DNA of 64,000 nucleotides from Mesobacillus harenae (GTDB lineage Bacteria > Bacillota > Bacilli > Bacillales > Cytobacillaceae), in the NCBI RefSeq assembly GCF_013343715.1, contig NZ_JABUNR010000001.1, positions 423,832-487,831 on the forward strand, given 5' to 3'. Positions 8,212 through 18,627 of the stretch are shown here, piece after piece. Both the position numbers and the translations under genes were made by a program. Below the pieces are notes generated by a model. It was not told where the DNA came from. It made no database searches and was given only the letters and a program-made list of their open reading frames with translations. Position 1 is the stretch's first letter. Every line of letters begins with the position of its first letter.

Positions 8212-11200
8212 TTATTCACTCTGCAAAACGTTGAAATACCGTGCTTCAGGGTGGGAGAATACGATTGCGGTTACGGATGCTTCAGGCTCCATCATGAATC
8301 CGTCGGTCAGCTGGATGCCGATGTCTTCAGGAGCGATGAGCTGAAATAGCTTTTGTTGATCTTCAAGCTCTGGACAGGCCGGGTAACCAAAGGAAAAGCG
8401 CTGTCCCATGTATTTGGCAGAGAAACGATCTTTCATTGTCATGCTCACAGGGTCTGGAAACCCCCAACGGTCGCGCATTTGGCGATGTATAAGCTCTGCT
8501 AAACCTTCAGCAGTTTCCAGGGCAAGTGCCTGCAAGGCGTGACTCTCAAGAAAACGGCCTTCCTTTTTAAGCTGATCGGCAATTTGGCGAACTCCCTTTC
8601 CAGCAGTTACTGCGAACAATCCTACATAGTCTATTTGTTCATCTTCGACCGGACGTAAATAGTCCGCGAGACAAAGCCCCTGGTTCGATTCTTGACGGGG
8701 AAAGTCAAAGGTTTCGATAACTTTTCCATGGTCGCAAGGATCATAAATATAAATTGTATTTCCCTGTGACTTTGCCGGGAAAAACTGATACACGGCAGCA
8801 GGGGATATCCATTTGTTAGCTTTGGCTTCCTTGATTAGAGATTGTACGGTCTCATGGACTTGTATAGCTTTTTCATTTCCCTCTGCTAGAAGCCGATCGA
8901 TTTTTCCTTTTACCCCCAGATGGTGCCCAATGAGCATTTGCTGGTTAATATAAGGTTCGATATGTGCCAGCGAGTAGGATTTTAACAGATGGCGCTTTGT
9001 ATCTTCAGGTACATATACAGAGGCAATCGCTGGTGTCCGCTGCCGTTCAAGCACAGCTGTAGCACTGCGTCTCTGCGGGGTAACTTCACGCAGCTCAATA
9101 CTGGCTGCCAGTTTTTCCTTTTTCTCAGCAATGATTTTTTTCTGTTGAACAGGATCGCGAAGCTGGTTGGCAAGATCCAACCCGTTCATGGCGTCTTTCG
9201 CATATAAAACTAAACCGCTGTATTCCTGGGCAATTTTATTTTCTGTGAATTTCCGGGTGAGGGCAGCACCACCGACTAAAATAGGGATTTCAATTCCAGC
9301 CTGTTTCATATCGTGAGCTGTAATGACCATTTGCTGTGCTGACTTTACCAGTAGTCCTGATAGTCCAACGATATCAGGCTTTTCCTTTTTAACAGCTTCA
9401 ATCAAACTAATTGGATTGACTTTGATTCCTAAGTCGATAACTTGATAGCCGTTGTTGCTTAGGATAATCTCAACAAGGTTTTTCCCGATATCGTGGACAT
9501 CCCCCTTAACAGTTGCCAACAGAACTTTTCCTTTTGAAGAGGACGTTTCATTTTTCTGCATATGGGGTTCGAGATGGGAAACAGCTGCTTTCATAACTTC
9601 TGCACTTTGAAGTACCTCTGCAACAATAAGCTGATTGTCATTGAAAAGCCGGCCGACTTCTTTCATTCCTGTCATGAGCGGACCATTAATAATATCAAGC
9701 GGGGCCGGATAACTAGCCAAAGCTAGATCAAGGTCTGGAAGGAGTCCTTCTTTCGTTCCCTCGACAACATAGTAGGCGAGCCGCTCTTCAAGGGATAAAT
9801 TGAGACCCGTGCTTTTTGCTTCTTTCTTTTTCCCGCGGTAAAACTCTGTGAATTTAGCTAATGATGCATCTGTTGTATCAAAAAGGAGATTCTCCGCCAT
9901 GGCGACTTCTTCCGCTGAGATTGAGGCAAACCGTTCCAGCTTTTCTGTATTTACGATTGCATAATCCAGACCAGCCAGCGTGCAATGGTACAGGAAAACA
10001 GAATTTAAAATTTCTCTGCCGACAGGAGGGAGGCCGAACGAAACATTGCTAATTCCAAGAATTGTCTGAGTTTCAGGAAATGCTCTCTTGATCAGCTTGA
10101 TTCCTTCCACAGTTGCCTTGGCTGACCCGATGTACTGTTCATCACCAGTCCCAACTGGGAAAACGAGTGGGTCAAAGATAAGGTCCTGGGGCGGAATTTT
10201 GTATTTATTCACGAGCAGCTCATACGAACGTTTAGTGACTTCCAGCTTTCGTTCAGCAGTGACGCCCATCCCGATTTCATCTATCGTTCCAACAACAATA
10301 GCACCCCCATACTGGTGGATAAGCCGCGAAACGGATTCGAATTTAGCTTCCCCATCTTCCAGATTGATAGAATTTATGACCGCTTTGCCCTGGGAATATT
10401 TCAATGCTATTTCAATGACGGCATCATCTGTAGAATCTATGACAAGCGGGACTTTCACTTTTTTAACAGCCTCTTTTATAAACTCTTCCATATCCTGCAA
10501 TTCATCGCGGTCTGGATCGGCAAGGCAAATATCGATGACATGGGCTCCATTTTTCACTTGAGCTCTTGCTACTTCAGCTGCTTCCTCATATTTTGCTTCG
10601 GATATGAGCCTTTTGAATTTTCTTGAGCCGATTACATTCGTTCGTTCACCAACCATAATCGGCCGTAATGTTGGATCATCATAGATAAAGGGTTCAATTC
10701 CAGAAACCATATGATGGGTTTCTGGCTGTGTTTTCCTTGGTGTGAAGTGCTTCATTTTTTCAGTAATTGCCTTTATATGGTCAGGAGTAGTCCCACAGCA
10801 GCCGCCCACAATGTTCAGCCAGCCTTCATTTGCAAAGCCTGAAAGTTTTTGGGCGAGTGACTCGGGTGTCTCATGATAGTTTCCTTCTTCATCAGGAAGT
10901 CCTGCATTGGGATAACAGCTTACAGCACAAGTAGCCAGGCTAGAAAGGGAACGCAAATGATCCTGCATAAATTCAGGTCCTGTTGCACAATTCAGCCCGA
11001 CAGCAATAGGGTTCATATGCTTGATCGAAATATAAAACGCTTCGATCGATTGGCCAGCCAATGTCGTGCCCATTGGTTCAATGGTCGCTGAAATCATAAG
11101 TGGCACTTCTTTATTTCGTTTTACAAATGCCTGACGGATTCCAATGTATCCTGCTTTTACATTCAAGAGGTCCTGACTCGTTTCGAGAAGGAGGAGGTCG

Positions 11201-11667
11201 ACATCTCCATCAAGTAGACCAAGTGCCTGTTCCTCGTAGGCTGCCGCCAGCTGATCGAATGTGGCACCCCCTGTCACGCTTAGCGTTTTTGTCGTTGGTC
11301 CGAGGGATCCCGCTACAAACCTCGGCCATTCTAGGGTTGAGGCCTGATCGGCGGCTTTCCTGGCAATTAAGGCGCCAGCTTTATTGATTTCATAAGCGTC
11401 TTTTCCAAGGCCGTACTCATCCAGAACAAAGCTTGCTCCGCCGAACGTATTTGTTTCGACGATGTCGGCACCTGCTTTAAAGTATTCATGGTGAATACGC
11501 TCGATAATATGCGGGGCAGTATGGTTAAGAATTTCATTGCAGCCTTCATATTCCTCTCCGCCAAAATCTTCAGCAGTTAAGTCGGCCTGCTGGAGCATGG
11601 TGCCCATGGCTCCGTCCATAATCAGAATTTTTTTGTGTAACTGCTCATTTAATGATAATTTCGGCAT
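8212..11667 (-). CDS. metH: Cobalamin-dependent methionine synthase MetH
   Basis: Transfers the methyl group of 5-methyl-THF to homocysteine through methylcobalamin. 1151 aa, with the full four-module order: homocysteine-binding barrel (about 1-310; [10 protein letters not shown] and the zinc-ligand [11 protein letters not shown]), pterin-binding domain (about 335-600; [13 protein letters not shown]), cobalamin cap and Rossmann domain (about 640-880; [10 protein letters not shown] supplies the cobalt-ligand His), and the SAM-dependent reactivation domain (about 910-1151). GAGGAGG precedes the ATG. It is the last gene of the S-box-led operon and overlaps yitJ by 23 bp. B. subtilis itself uses MetE instead, so the organism must make or import B12. 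Confidence 0.96.
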   Translation of the reverse strand: MPKLSLNEQLHKKILIMDGAMGTMLQQADLTAEDFGGEEYEGCNEILNHTAPHIIERIHHEYFKAGADIVETNTFGGASFVLDEYGLGKDAYEINKAGALIARKAADQASTLEWPRFVAGSLGPTTKTLSVTGGATFDQLAAAYEEQALGLLDGDVDLLLLETSQDLLNVKAGYIGIRQAFVKRNKEVPLMISATIEPMGTTLAGQSIEAFYISIKHMNPIAVGLNCATGPEFMQDHLRSLSSLATCAVSCYPNAGLPDEEGNYHETPESLAQKLSGFANEGWLNIVGGCCGTTPDHIKAITEKMKHFTPRKTQPETHHMVSGIEPFIYDDPTLRPIMVGERTNVIGSRKFKRLISEAKYEEAAEVARAQVKNGAHVIDICLADPDRDELQDMEEFIKEAVKKVKVPLVIDSTDDAVIEIALKYSQGKAVINSINLEDGEAKFESVSRLIHQYGGAIVVGTIDEIGMGVTAERKLEVTKRSYELLVNKYKIPPQDLIFDPLVFPVGTGDEQYIGSAKATVEGIKLIKRAFPETQTILGISNVSFGLPPVGREILNSVFLYHCTLAGLDYAIVNTEKLERFASISAEEVAMAENLLFDTTDASLAKFTEFYRGKKKEAKSTGLNLSLEERLAYYVVEGTKEGLLPDLDLALASYPAPLDIINGPLMTGMKEVGRLFNDNQLIVAEVLQSAEVMKAAVSHLEPHMQKNETSSSKGKVLLATVKGDVHDIGKNLVEIILSNNGYQVIDLGIKVNPISLIEAVKKEKPDIVGLSGLLVKSAQQMVITAHDMKQAGIEIPILVGGAALTRKFTENKIAQEYSGLVLYAKDAMNGLDLANQLRDPVQQKKIIAEKKEKLAASIELREVTPQRRSATAVLERQRTPAIASVYVPEDTKRHLLKSYSLAHIEPYINQQMLIGHHLGVKGKIDRLLAEGNEKAIQVHETVQSLIKEAKANKWISPAAVYQFFPAKSQGNTIYIYDPCDHGKVIETFDFPRQESNQGLCLADYLRPVEDEQIDYVGLFAVTAGKGVRQIADQLKKEGRFLESHALQALALETAEGLAELIHRQMRDRWGFPDPVSMTMKDRFSAKYMGQRFSFGYPACPELEDQQKLFQLIAPEDIGIQLTDGFMMEPEASVTAIVFSHPEARYFNVLQSE

Positions 11668-13510
11668 GCTGTTTCCTCCTCAAAAGGCGTTCATTGTAGA
11701 TGCGGGCATATTTGGCAAGTTCTACTGTCATCTCATAATTCATAAAAGGGGTAATTAAGTAGATACCGTTAAAAAGGTTTGCTGCCGCTTCGATCAGTGA
11801 TTTTGTAATCGCAATTCCTTCACGTTTGGACTGGACTGGATCACCTTTCAGGGTTTCCATCCGATCGAGGATATCTTGAGAGATCTTGATGCCTGGTACT
11901 TCATTATGAAGAAATTCCGCATTCCTGCTTCCAGTCAAAGGCATGAGGCCAATATAGATCGGCGCACTTATATGCTTTGTTGCTTCATGTATTTCAAGGA
12001 GAAGTTTCTCAGAATAGACTGGCTGGGTTATAAAATAATCCGCACCACAGCTGATTTTCTTTTCCATTCTTTTTACGGCTTTTTCCAGTGAGCGCACATT
12101 TGGATTAAACGCCGCCCCGACTGAAAAGACTCCCTTCTGGCCTAAATCTTTTCCAGAATAAGATAAGCCCTCGTTAAATTGTTTAATCATTTCAATTAGC
12201 TCAAAAGAGGAGACGTCAAATACCGATGAAGCCCCTGGGAAGTCACCGACCCGGGCCGGATCCCCGGTTATAGCAAGAATGTCGTGCAGCCCGAGAGTAT
12301 GTAAACCCATCAAATGCGATTGAAGACCTATCACATTACGATCCCGACACGTGATATGAACGAGCGGGCGCATGCCGATTTCTGTTTTGACTAAATGGCC
12401 GATTGCCGAGTTTGATATACGCGGCGAGGCAAGGGAGTTATCAGCAAGGGTCAGAGCGTCGATGCCCGCTGCCTTTAAAGCTTTAGCGCCTTCAAAAAAA
12501 CGGTTTGTACCAAGCTTGCGAGGCGGGTCAAGCTCCACAATAATAGACGGGCGTTTCTTGACAATCTCCTGTAATGGAAGTTCGATCCGTTTGACTGAAG
12601 AAGAGCCCGCAAGAATTCTTTGCTTTTTATATATCACCTTTTTGCTTGTGACAGGAACGGCTCCTTTAAGGACACTGGAAAAAGCACGTATATGTTCCGG
12701 TGTGGTCCCGCAGCACCCTCCAATAAGCCGGATACCCTGGTCTCTAAAGCTTCGGGCAGATTTGCGAAAATAGTCTGCGGAACCTTCATAATGGTATTTT
12801 CCATCTGTAAAAGAGGGCAGTCCAGCATTTGGGTAAGCAGATAAGAAAGCCTTGGATGGCAGTTCCACTTCTTCAAGGGATGCGATCATATGGTGGGGTC
12901 CGAGGCGGCAGTTAAGTCCGACCACATTAGCGCCAAGCACCTCCAGCCGTTTCAATGCCTCATCCACTGGAGTCTGATCCTGGGTAATTCCAGGTTCCTG
13001 CAAAGATATTTGAGCAACGATCGGTAAATCAGTTTCTTTGCGGGCGATCTCTAATATAGTCTCGATTTCTTCGAGGTCATAGTAGGTTTCTAATAGGAGG
13101 CCGTCTACACCTTCAAGCAAAAGGCAGTAGAGCTGCTCTCGAAAACTCCGTTTGATTTCTTCCATTGAAATTTTATTCGGATTAATTCCGCGGCTGCCGC
13201 CAATTGTCCCGAGTATATACGTGCTAGTGTCTGCCGCCTGGCGTGCGAGTTTGACGGCGCGACTATTAATCTCTTTGACAGAATCCTCAAGCCCATAACG
13301 CTGTAATTTTAAATAATTGGCTGCATAAGTATTGGTCTGGATAATATCGGCACCTGCTTGGATATAGGCTCGGTGAATTTTACTGATATCTTCAGGATGG
13401 GAAAGATTCAATTCCTCGAAACAACAGTCGGTTCCATATGAATAAAGGAGGGTGCCGATTGCTCCATCAGCGATTAAAATTTCATTCTTCATTTTATCCA
13501 GGAAACTCAT
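11645..13510 (-). CDS. yitJ: Bifunctional homocysteine S-methyltransferase / methylenetetrahydrofolate reductase
   Basis: 621 aa. Residues about 1-290 are a homocysteine methyltransferase barrel with the zinc-binding [11 protein letters not shown]; residues about 330-610 are a MetF-type flavin barrel ([36 protein letters not shown]). It makes 5-methyl-THF for MetH and may also methylate homocysteine from another donor. The order metI-metC-yitJ-metH places the methyl-donor supply and acceptor synthesis in one transcript. The start ATG overlaps the metC stop as ATGA, with GGAGGG upstream. The equivalent B. subtilis gene has its own S-box; here it shares one with metIC. Confidence 0.93.
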   Translation of the reverse strand: MSFLDKMKNEILIADGAIGTLLYSYGTDCCFEELNLSHPEDISKIHRAYIQAGADIIQTNTYAANYLKLQRYGLEDSVKEINSRAVKLARQAADTSTYILGTIGGSRGINPNKISMEEIKRSFREQLYCLLLEGVDGLLLETYYDLEEIETILEIARKETDLPIVAQISLQEPGITQDQTPVDEALKRLEVLGANVVGLNCRLGPHHMIASLEEVELPSKAFLSAYPNAGLPSFTDGKYHYEGSADYFRKSARSFRDQGIRLIGGCCGTTPEHIRAFSSVLKGAVPVTSKKVIYKKQRILAGSSSVKRIELPLQEIVKKRPSIIVELDPPRKLGTNRFFEGAKALKAAGIDALTLADNSLASPRISNSAIGHLVKTEIGMRPLVHITCRDRNVIGLQSHLMGLHTLGLHDILAITGDPARVGDFPGASSVFDVSSFELIEMIKQFNEGLSYSGKDLGQKGVFSVGAAFNPNVRSLEKAVKRMEKKISCGADYFITQPVYSEKLLLEIHEATKHISAPIYIGLMPLTGSRNAEFLHNEVPGIKISQDILDRMETLKGDPVQSKREGIAITKSLIEAAANLFNGIYLITPFMNYEMTVELAKYARIYNERLLRRKQHAEIIIK

Positions 13511-14691
13511 TTTAACCCTCCTTGCTGGACAGGCAGAAGTGCATAGTCAAATGCTGCAGCAAAATCTTGGATTAAATCTTCAGGATCTTCAAGTCCTGCT
13601 GAAAGACGAAGCAAACAGCTGCTAATACCCCGGCTTTCTCGCTCCGCCGATGGCATAGCAGCATGGGACATTTTTGCAGGATAAGACAAAATCGATTCAA
13701 CTGCGCCAAGGCTTACAGCAAATACAGGAATTTTGACATGCTGGATAAAATCTTTTAGCAGCTGTTCACTTTCCAGTTCAAATGACAGGACTGCACCAGC
13801 ACCCTCGGCTTGCTGGTTCTGCAAATCGTATTGAGGGTGACTTTTCAAACCAGGATAGTGAACGGCTATTACGGAGGGATGCCCGGACAAGTAATCTGCC
13901 AATCTAGCAGCATTTAATTGGGATTGCCTAAGCCTGACTGATAAGGTTTTGATGCCTCTCATAACTAGCCAGCAATCCTGCACTCCCAATACAGCCCCGA
14001 AAGAGTTTTGCAGGAAATACAGTTTTTCGGCAAGCTTTTTATTTTTTACAACGGCGAGGCCTGCAAGGGTATCGCTATGTCCGGACAAAAACTTAGTGGC
14101 GCTGTGCAGGACGACATCTGCTCCCAGCAGAAGCGGCTTCTGCAAGTAGGGAGTCATGAATGTGTTATCAACGAACGTATAGGCTCCGTGCTGTTTTGCT
14201 AACGTGCTGACTGCCCTAATATCGGTCACTTTCAATAAGGGATTGGAGGGTGTTTCAATATAGAAAACCCTTGTATTTGGGCGGATCGCCTGCTTGATTG
14301 CATTTAAATCCGTCATATCCGTAAAGGTGTGCTCTATCCCGAACCGATTTAGCACCTCCGTTACCATTCTGTAGGTTCCACCATAAACATCTTCGCTGAT
14401 CACGACGTGGTCGCCTTGGGAAAGGAGCAAGAATGCAGTGGAAATCGCAGCCATGCCGGAGGAAAAGGCGAAGCCCCGAGTTCCACTTTCCATTTCAGCA
14501 ATAATTTCCTCTAGCGCTTCCCGTGTCGGATTTAAACTGCGGCTGTAATCATATTTGCCAAATTCCCCAGAGGATGTTTGATGAAAGGTGGACGCATGCT
14601 GCAGCGGTACTGAGACACCTCCGGTTACCGGATCGAATTTCTGATTATTATGCAATAGTCTTGTTTCAAAAGAAAATGGACGGTCACTCAT
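13507..14691 (-). CDS. metC: Cystathionine beta-lyase MetC (PLP, Cys/Met metabolism family)
   Basis: Cleaves cystathionine to homocysteine, pyruvate and ammonia. 394 aa fold-type I PLP enzyme: [16 protein letters not shown] contains the Schiff-base Lys; [13 protein letters not shown] and the N-terminal LQHASTFHQ are family hallmarks. MetC is separated from gamma-synthases by order (second after metI, as in Bacillus metIC) rather than by a decisive residue, so the exact specificity is inferred. AAGGAGG lies 7 nt before the ATG, whose A is the last base of the metI stop codon. Confidence 0.88.
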   Translation of the reverse strand: MSDRPFSFETRLLHNNQKFDPVTGGVSVPLQHASTFHQTSSGEFGKYDYSRSLNPTREALEEIIAEMESGTRGFAFSSGMAAISTAFLLLSQGDHVVISEDVYGGTYRMVTEVLNRFGIEHTFTDMTDLNAIKQAIRPNTRVFYIETPSNPLLKVTDIRAVSTLAKQHGAYTFVDNTFMTPYLQKPLLLGADVVLHSATKFLSGHSDTLAGLAVVKNKKLAEKLYFLQNSFGAVLGVQDCWLVMRGIKTLSVRLRQSQLNAARLADYLSGHPSVIAVHYPGLKSHPQYDLQNQQAEGAGAVLSFELESEQLLKDFIQHVKIPVFAVSLGAVESILSYPAKMSHAAMPSAERESRGISSCLLRLSAGLEDPEDLIQDFAAAFDYALLPVQQGGLK

Positions 14692-15800
14692 TAGATCGCC
14701 TCCTTCTGGGCCTTAATAAAAGCCTGCGATAAATCTTCGATTAAATCACTGGGATCCTCAATTCCGACAGAGAAGCGGAGAAGCTTGGAACAAATCCCGT
14801 TTGCTTCGCGAATTTCTACAGGGATATCCGCATGTGTTTGGGTTGCTGGGTAAGTGATAAAGCTTTCAACTCCGCCAAGGCTTTCTGCGAAGGTAATCAA
14901 CTTTAAGCTCTTTAGAAAAGGATTGACCCATTCTGCTCGCTTTACCCGGAATGATAACATCCCGCCTCTTCCCGGATAGAGAACCGTTTCAACTGCCTCA
15001 TTATCATTAAGGAAATCGGCCAGCCGGGAGGCATTCTGTTCGTGCCGTTCCATTCTAAGGGCAAGAGTTTTCATTCCGCGAATTAGGAGCCAGGAATCAA
15101 ACGGGCTTAAAACTGCGCCTGCTGAATTATGGTGAAAGGCTAAGGACTGGCCCAGCACCTCACCTCGTGAAACAATTAAACCTGCGAGCACATCATTATG
15201 TCCCCCAAGATATTTAGTTGCACTATGAACAACAATATCTGCACCTAGGAGGATTGGCTGCTGGAGCAGGGGAGTATAAAATGTGTTGTCGACAACCAGC
15301 AAGATGTTCTTATTTTTTATTAGAGTAGCAATGGCTTCTATATCAGCTTGTTCCATAAGCGGATTGGTAGGAGTTTCGATGAAAATAGCTTTTGTCTGGC
15401 TGCTTATTGCGGCGGATACTTCATCAAGATTGGACATGTCAATATAGTGGCAGGTAAGTCCCCATTTTTTAAAGCCACTCTCTAGGAGGCGATAGGTTCC
15501 TCCGTATAAGTCCCTTGAGACGAGCCATTCATCGCCAGACTCAAACAGCGACAGGATTGTAAAGATCGCTCCCATTCCAGAACTGCAGGCGAAACCTCGA
15601 TCCCCTCCTTCGAGATCAGCAATGGCTTTCTCTAAAATATTACGTGTCGGGTTTCCAGTTCTGACATAATCGTAGCCAGTTGATTGGCCAATACCTTCAT
15701 GTCTATAGGCAGTTGTTAAGTAGACAGGAGGACTTACCGTTCCTGTGGTTGTATCACTTCGATTTCCAATTTGCGCTAGTTTTGTAGCTGCTTTTTCCAT
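14691..15800 (-). CDS. metI: Cystathionine gamma-synthase / O-acyl-homoserine thiolyase MetI
   Basis: First enzyme of the operon; joins an O-acyl-homoserine with cysteine (or sulfide). 369 aa PLP enzyme with HSATKYLGGHNDVLAG at the Schiff-base Lys and ETPTNPLMEQADI. AAGGAG lies 8 nt before the ATG at 15800; a GTG at 15809 is inside that ribosome site and is rejected. It is transcribed directly behind the SAM-I riboswitch whose terminator ends about 50 bp upstream, so high SAM should stop the whole operon before this gene. Confidence 0.9.
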   Translation of the reverse strand: MEKAATKLAQIGNRSDTTTGTVSPPVYLTTAYRHEGIGQSTGYDYVRTGNPTRNILEKAIADLEGGDRGFACSSGMGAIFTILSLFESGDEWLVSRDLYGGTYRLLESGFKKWGLTCHYIDMSNLDEVSAAISSQTKAIFIETPTNPLMEQADIEAIATLIKNKNILLVVDNTFYTPLLQQPILLGADIVVHSATKYLGGHNDVLAGLIVSRGEVLGQSLAFHHNSAGAVLSPFDSWLLIRGMKTLALRMERHEQNASRLADFLNDNEAVETVLYPGRGGMLSFRVKRAEWVNPFLKSLKLITFAESLGGVESFITYPATQTHADIPVEIREANGICSKLLRFSVGIEDPSDLIEDLSQAFIKAQKEAI

Positions 15801-15852
15801 CCTGATCACTCCTTAATTGGAATTGCTCTAACATTCCAGGTTGTTTAGAACA

Positions 15853-16016
15853 TAAAAAAAAGTCTTCTATAAGAAGAAGACTTTTGGACAGACAGGAGTC
15901 ATTCTTCTTATCTGCCAAGTTAAAAAACTTGCTGGAATTAGCACCTTTTCAATCATTACAATTGAAGGTTGCTGAGACGTCATCGGGCCAGCCCCTCTGT
16001 CTCTCTGGATAAGAAA
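15853..16016 (-). promoter_or_regulatory. SAM-I (S-box) riboswitch with terminator ahead of metI
   Basis: On the minus strand the aptamer runs from 16016 to about 15904: TTCTTATCCAGAGAG, GGGCTGGCCCGATGA, CAGCAACC, AAGGTGCTAATTCCAGCA, and the closing GATAAGAA arm of P1. These are the conserved SAM-I core elements. An intrinsic terminator follows (15886-15853): AAGTCTTCTTC..GAAGACTTTTTTTT. SAM binding should stabilise P1 and let the terminator form, switching off metI-metC-yitJ-metH. Confidence 0.95.
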
Positions 16017-16035
16017 TTTTTATTTAATTTTCTAA

Positions 16036-16065
16036 ACCTTACAATATTTACAAGGTGGCTGTCAA
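16036..16065 (-). promoter_or_regulatory. Probable sigma-A promoter of the metI operon
   Basis: Minus-strand TTGACA (16065-16060) and TAAGGT (16041-16036), 18-nt spacing, place a start just ahead of the S-box aptamer. Confidence 0.55.
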
Positions 16066-16206
16066 TCAGTTTTGAGGAAAGAGGGAAATAAATTTTATAC
16101 TTATGTCGGTATTAGAGAGAGGAAAGGCTAAATCATAGAAAATTAGAAACAAGAATTTTTTATTAAATCAATAATCTGTTAATTTTAAAAATTTTAAATT
16201 AACTTA

Positions 16207-16235
16207 TTGACAAATCCTATTGGTATGGTAGGATT
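16207..16235 (+). promoter_or_regulatory. Promoter with overlapping inverted repeat, yezD-cys side
   Basis: TTGACA at 16207-16212 and TAGGAT at 16229-16234 (16-nt spacer) precede the plus-strand S-box. A perfect inverted repeat, AATCCTA (16213-16219) and TAGGATT (16229-16235), fills the spacer and -10, the position of a repressor site. The repressor is not identified; the Rrf2-type cysteine regulator CymR is a candidate by pathway only. Confidence 0.5.
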
Positions 16236-16256
16236 AATCTCATCAATCACATAACG

Positions 16257-16402
16257 CTTATCAAGAGCGGCTGAGGGACTGGCCCGATGAAGCCCGGCAA
16301 CCTGCGCAGCAAGGTGCCAATTCCAGCAAAATGATTATCATTTTGGGAGATAAGGTGTTGAATTTTTTTAACGCCTTTCCTAATTCGGAAAGGCGTTTTT
16401 GT
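16257..16402 (+). promoter_or_regulatory. SAM-I (S-box) riboswitch with terminator ahead of yezD
   Basis: The aptamer runs 16257-16354: CTTATCAAGAG, GGGACTGGCCCGATGA, CGGCAACC, AAGGTGCCAATTCCAGCA, a P4-like ATGATTATCAT hairpin and the P1 partner GATAAG. The terminator at 16370-16402 is AACGCCTTTCC..GGAAAGGCGTTTTT. It is divergent from the metI S-box; yezD follows at once and cysH 400 bp later. Confidence 0.94.
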
Positions 16403-16421
16403 GTAAAGGGGGCGAATCAAG

Positions 16422-16577
16422 CTGAATCCATCAGAACGGCAAGAGATTGTCGGACATCTTGAGAAAATGCTCGAGACTATGAAATTTGGATCCATCACAT
16501 TAGTAGTTCAAGATGGGAAAATCATTCAAATTGAGAAAAATGAAAAGGTTCGTCTTCAACCTAATAAGTTTCGCTGA
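16422..16577 (+). CDS. yezD: YezD family small protein (DUF2292), apparent CTG start
   Basis: 51 aa. The body matches the YezD/DUF2292 pattern: a helical N-terminus (QEIVGHLEKMLETM), then FGSITLVVQDGKIIQIEKNEK. The family occurs beside sulfur-assimilation genes and under S-boxes or CymR in Bacillaceae; its biochemical role is unknown. No ATG, GTG or TTG lies near the expected N-terminus: the frame is closed by TAA at 16404-16406, and AAGGGGG (16406-16412) sits 9 nt ahead of a CTG codon at 16422. So the gene either starts on CTG or is mis-sequenced there. The first ATG downstream would remove about 15 residues. Confidence 0.75.
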   Translation: MNPSERQEIVGHLEKMLETMKFGSITLVVQDGKIIQIEKNEKVRLQPNKFR

Positions 16578-16590
16578 CTAGACAAACTAG

Positions 16591-16634
16591 AGGCGGTCTT
16601 CCCTTGTAATACAAGGTGATGGCTGCCTTTTTTG
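16591..16634 (+). terminator. Terminator after yezD
   Basis: AGGCGGTC..CCTTG and CAAGG..GGCTGCCT form a stem followed by TTTTTT. It would separate yezD from cysH unless partly read through. Confidence 0.75.
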
Positions 16635-16649
16635 TTGTCTAAAAACCAC

Positions 16650-16775
16650 AAGGGGTTTGCGCTTATTTCTGCTTACTCCTTAACCTAGGCCTTGGAATTG
16701 CACAGCGTCCTAACTCCAGCTAACCCAGGTCAGCGAGTGCATGTAGGGAGGGTTCTAGACGTTTGCGCTTTTCTC
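16650..16775 (-). repeat. Degenerate intergenic repeat ahead of cysH
   Basis: The stretch between the yezD terminator and cysH has a CTCCAGCT core and a CGTTTGCGCTTTT end like the repeat copy at 39905-40065 (GTCTAGCTCCAGCG...GGGCGTTTGTGCTTTT). It probably belongs to the same Bacillaceae intergenic repeat family. Boundaries and strand are approximate. No clear extra promoter for cysH is seen in it. Confidence 0.4.
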
Positions 16776-16798
16776 ATTAAAGAAAGGAGGTTGTTTTT

Positions 16799-17515
16799 AT
16801 GACAACTGCGGTAACGTATCAGTATTGGAAATCAAACTCTGAAGCTTTTTCTTGCGATGACCAGACAAAGGGAGCGAGAAAAGTGTTGGAGTGGGCATAT
16901 CACCATTACCCATCCGAAAAACTTGTTTATGCATCAAGCTTTGGCGCTGAAGCTATCGTTTTAATCGATCTAATTTACGAGGTTCAACATGACGCTCACA
17001 TCGTTTTTCTCGATACTGGTCTACATTTTCCTGAAACGTACGAGGTAATTGACAAGATCGAAACAAGATTCCATTCACTTAAAATCGAGAGAATAGTTCC
17101 TAAGCTCAGCTTAGATGAACAGACAAAAGAGTATGGATCCGTCTTATGGAACAGAGATTCAAGCCGATGCTGCCAAATTAGAAAGGTAATTCCGCTGCAG
17201 GAAGCCTTAAACACAAAGGAGGCTTGGATTTCTGGGCTAAGAAAGGAGCAGTCCCCGCTTCGGGCAGACACTGAATTCATCAACAAGGATGAGAAGTTTA
17301 AAAACATCAAAATTTGTCCGCTTATTCACTGGACTTGGGAAGATGTTTGGATGTACATCAAGGAAAGAGACCTTCCATATAACAGGCTCCATGACCAGCA
17401 GTATCCGAGTATAGGCTGCTTACCATGCACGAAACCTGCAGCGGGGAATAAAGACTCTCGGGAAGGCCGCTGGTCCGGAAGCAGCAAGACGGAGTGTGGG
17501 CTGCATACTCGTTAA
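16799..17515 (+). CDS. cysH: Phosphoadenylyl/adenylyl-sulfate reductase CysH
   Basis: Reduces activated sulfate to sulfite with thioredoxin. 238 aa. SSFGAEAIVLID is the PP-loop region; the pairs C124-C125 and C207-C210 are the four-cysteine set that binds a [4Fe-4S] cluster in APS-type (and Bacillus APS/PAPS) reductases, and ECGLH carries the catalytic Cys233. So it is probably able to use APS. The downstream cysC, which makes PAPS, means both substrates may be available. AAAGGAGG precedes the ATG. First gene of a ten-gene assimilation cluster. Confidence 0.93.
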   Translation: MTTAVTYQYWKSNSEAFSCDDQTKGARKVLEWAYHHYPSEKLVYASSFGAEAIVLIDLIYEVQHDAHIVFLDTGLHFPETYEVIDKIETRFHSLKIERIVPKLSLDEQTKEYGSVLWNRDSSRCCQIRKVIPLQEALNTKEAWISGLRKEQSPLRADTEFINKDEKFKNIKICPLIHWTWEDVWMYIKERDLPYNRLHDQQYPSIGCLPCTKPAAGNKDSREGRWSGSSKTECGLHTR

Positions 17516-17529
17516 AGGAGGCATTTCTT

Positions 17530-18600
17530 TTGCTCACAATCACTGCAATTGTAATTGGTTTATTCTTTGCCATGAATATCGGGGCAAGCGGTGCAGCTGC
17601 CTCGATGGGCATTGCCTACGGGTCTGGTGTAGTTAAGGCACGGCTGGCCTTACTCCTGTGCGGGATAGCCGTATTCCTCGGCGCCTGGCTTGGCGGAGGG
17701 GAAGTGGTTAAAACAATTGGCAGCGGCATTGTTCCAAGCAGTACATTTACTGTTTCCATTGCTCTGATTGTTCTGGCAGCTGCAGCATTGTCATTATTTC
17801 TGGCCAATATCTTTGGCATCCCGCTTTCTACCAGTGAGGTAGCTGTTGGATCTGTCGTGGGAGCAGGGATCGTTTATCAGTCGGTATTTCTAGGTAAGCT
17901 CGTCTGGATTATGGCTTTCTGGCTGATTACTCCTATCCTTGCTTTTGGGATTGCGGTTTGTGCATCCCTGCTTTTAAAAAATAAAAAGCTTAAAGCCATT
18001 ATTGATGCTCCAAAGGCAGTGCCAGTCTTGTCGGTACTCGTCGTACTTATGGGGGTGTTTGAAGCTTTTTCCGCTGGAATGAACAATGTCGCCAATGCTG
18101 TTGGTCCGCTTGTTGGAGCAGGAATCGTTTCAACCGGAACCGGTATTTTCTGGGGCGGTCTGTTCGTGGCTTTGGGGGCGATCATGCTGGGGGGGCGTGT
18201 GCTTGAAACAAACGGCAAGAAGATTACTAGCTTCAAGCTCGAAGAAGGTTGCGTGATCTCGGGGACAGGGGCAGGGATAGTTACGCTGGCGTCTGTTTTT
18301 GGTATACCTGTTCCGTTAACGCAAATCACGACCTCATCGATTATTGGATTAGGCTTTGCCAAGAATGGCATATCGGTATTGAAAAAAGACATCGTTATTC
18401 AGCTTCTTACTGTTTGGATTGTTTCACCGGTTTTATCAATGGTGCTGTCTTACACGCTTATCCATTTGCTTGTTGAACAAAATGGATACCCCATCGTCGC
18501 TATGGCCGGCGTCCTGGTTTCTACCTTCGGAGTTCTGTCATTGATGAAAAGGCAGGCACCGGCGGTTCCAATGCCGGCCGAACCAGCAAAAACTAAATAA
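17530..18600 (+). CDS. cysP: Sulfate permease of the PiT-related CysP family
   Basis: Membrane protein of 356 aa with about 10-11 hydrophobic segments and the duplicated PiT signature: MNIGASGAAASMGIAYGSG near the start and GMNNVANAVGPLVGAGI in the second half. In B. subtilis the gene in this position (between cysH and sat) is the sulfate permease CysP. AAAGGAGG lies 8 nt ahead of TTG 17530, which is taken as the start instead of an ATG inside the end of cysH. It supplies sulfate to Sat, encoded next. Confidence 0.88.
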   Translation: MLTITAIVIGLFFAMNIGASGAAASMGIAYGSGVVKARLALLLCGIAVFLGAWLGGGEVVKTIGSGIVPSSTFTVSIALIVLAAAALSLFLANIFGIPLSTSEVAVGSVVGAGIVYQSVFLGKLVWIMAFWLITPILAFGIAVCASLLLKNKKLKAIIDAPKAVPVLSVLVVLMGVFEAFSAGMNNVANAVGPLVGAGIVSTGTGIFWGGLFVALGAIMLGGRVLETNGKKITSFKLEEGCVISGTGAGIVTLASVFGIPVPLTQITTSSIIGLGFAKNGISVLKKDIVIQLLTVWIVSPVLSMVLSYTLIHLLVEQNGYPIVAMAGVLVSTFGVLSLMKRQAPAVPMPAEPAKTK

Positions 18601-18627
18601 AATTTATTAAAGAAAGGTTTGATTCTG

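Noticed and set aside
8989..10626. Several plus-strand open frames across metH
   Set aside because: They overlap a fully conserved 1151-aa gene on the other strand and have no ribosome sites.
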